Below are positions 63,736-64,000 of a DNA stretch of 64,000 bases, one piece after another. Where the stretch lies: the NCBI RefSeq assembly GCF_014109805.1, contig NZ_CP059400.1, forward strand, positions 1,148,001-1,212,000, in the 5' to 3' direction. Source of the stretch: Legionella sp. PC1000. Its GTDB lineage: Bacteria > Pseudomonadota > Gammaproteobacteria > Legionellales > Legionellaceae. Within the stretch, counting starts at the first letter, position 1, and each line of letters begins with the position of its first letter. The notes under the pieces were generated by a model. The model had not been told where the DNA came from, searched no databases, and saw only the letters and a list, made by a program, of their open reading frames with translations. The translations under genes were made by a program, and so were the position numbers.

Positions 63736-63896
63736 TTCTACTCCTGAATAGTATTGTTCTTAATGGAACAGCATTATACAGAAGTTTCCGCTCAAAAACA
63801 GGTGAGACAACGTTATACCTCTTGCCAAATTCGGTGAGCAGAGTGAAGTGAAATTTATTCGGGGTTCTGCTTTGGTATATAAATGTGCCATAAAAA

Positions 63897-64000
63897 TTAT
63901 ACCCCCATCTTGGCTTCTTCTAATAATCCATTTAATTTAGAAGCTAGATGTTCATAATTTTTTCCACCCAGCTGACTCAGTTCATACTCATAATTTTTAA
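63897..64000 (-). CDS. C-terminal end of a CDS running off the right edge
   Basis: On the minus strand the frame is open from the window edge to a TAA at 63897-63899, giving about 34 codons that end SQLGGKNYEHLASKLNGL and then a short EEAKMGV. The sequence looks coding (no stop, balanced codons) but the start lies outside the window. Family not recognised. Confidence 0.5.
   Translation of the reverse strand, partial: KNYEYELSQLGGKNYEHLASKLNGLLEEAKMGV

Overview
The window looks like a chromosomal segment of a Legionella species other than L. pneumophila. The DNA is AT-rich. It carries a relative of the spectinomycin kinase APH(9) known from Legionella, many large orphan proteins with coiled coils, ankyrin repeats or eukaryote-like folds and acidic C-termini (the usual look of Dot/Icm type IV effectors), and intergenic palindromic repeats. 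Housekeeping genes such as proS, pncB-pncA, an lhr-type helicase, yjbQ and a prolyl-tRNA synthetase are interleaved with these orphans. No Dot/Icm structural gene, rRNA, tRNA or CRISPR array was seen.

Layout. 1-7067: four Legionella-type proteins (a large protein with a decayed SecA-like helicase segment, two coiled-coil proteins, an ankyrin-like protein). 7430-9602: small conserved genes (YggU/DUF167, YjbQ, YjdM/PhnA, PfpI-like, a small membrane protein). 9724-13606: a polysaccharide deacetylase and a GT2-GtrA/GT39 glycosyltransferase pair on the minus strand. 13827-22217: a multi-pass orphan, a triple YbjQ-like protein, a VOC protein, a deaminase, an AI-2E family permease, hydrolase and kinase-like proteins and small orphans. 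22381-28879: the Lhr helicase and the NAD salvage pair pncB-pncA. 29174-31907: two effector candidates, one with ankyrin repeats. 32128-38724: two tandem secreted paralogues, a YdcF protein, a His-rich secreted peptide, a CysZ-like permease, a repeat cluster, a quinone oxidoreductase and a nitronate monooxygenase-like protein. 38807-45492: two effector candidates, one with a domain resembling plant IQM proteins, then an N-terminally short NAD-glutamate dehydrogenase. 45724-50711: a LysR regulator, GtrA, a DUF4349 protein, the APH(9)-like kinase, a CX3C-rich lipoprotein and a small membrane-anchored protein. 50754-63735: an MFS permease, a split YeeE/YedE pair, a subtilase, a PARG-like protein, a BrkB/YihY protein, an IS630 remnant, an OTU-like protein, a secreted LRR protein and proS. 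A further CDS runs off the right edge.

How genes work together. The clearest functional units are pncB-pncA (nicotinamide to nicotinic acid mononucleotide), the two adjacent glycosyltransferases (lipid-linked sugar synthesis and transfer to an envelope polymer), and the YeeE/YedE half-transporters. The most interesting group is host-directed by inference: the IQM-like protein (38807-40612), the PARG-like protein (56391-57488) and the OTU-like protein (59362-60261). The last two would reverse ADP-ribosylation and ubiquitin signals if the fold assignments hold. These assignments come from reading motifs, without any database search.
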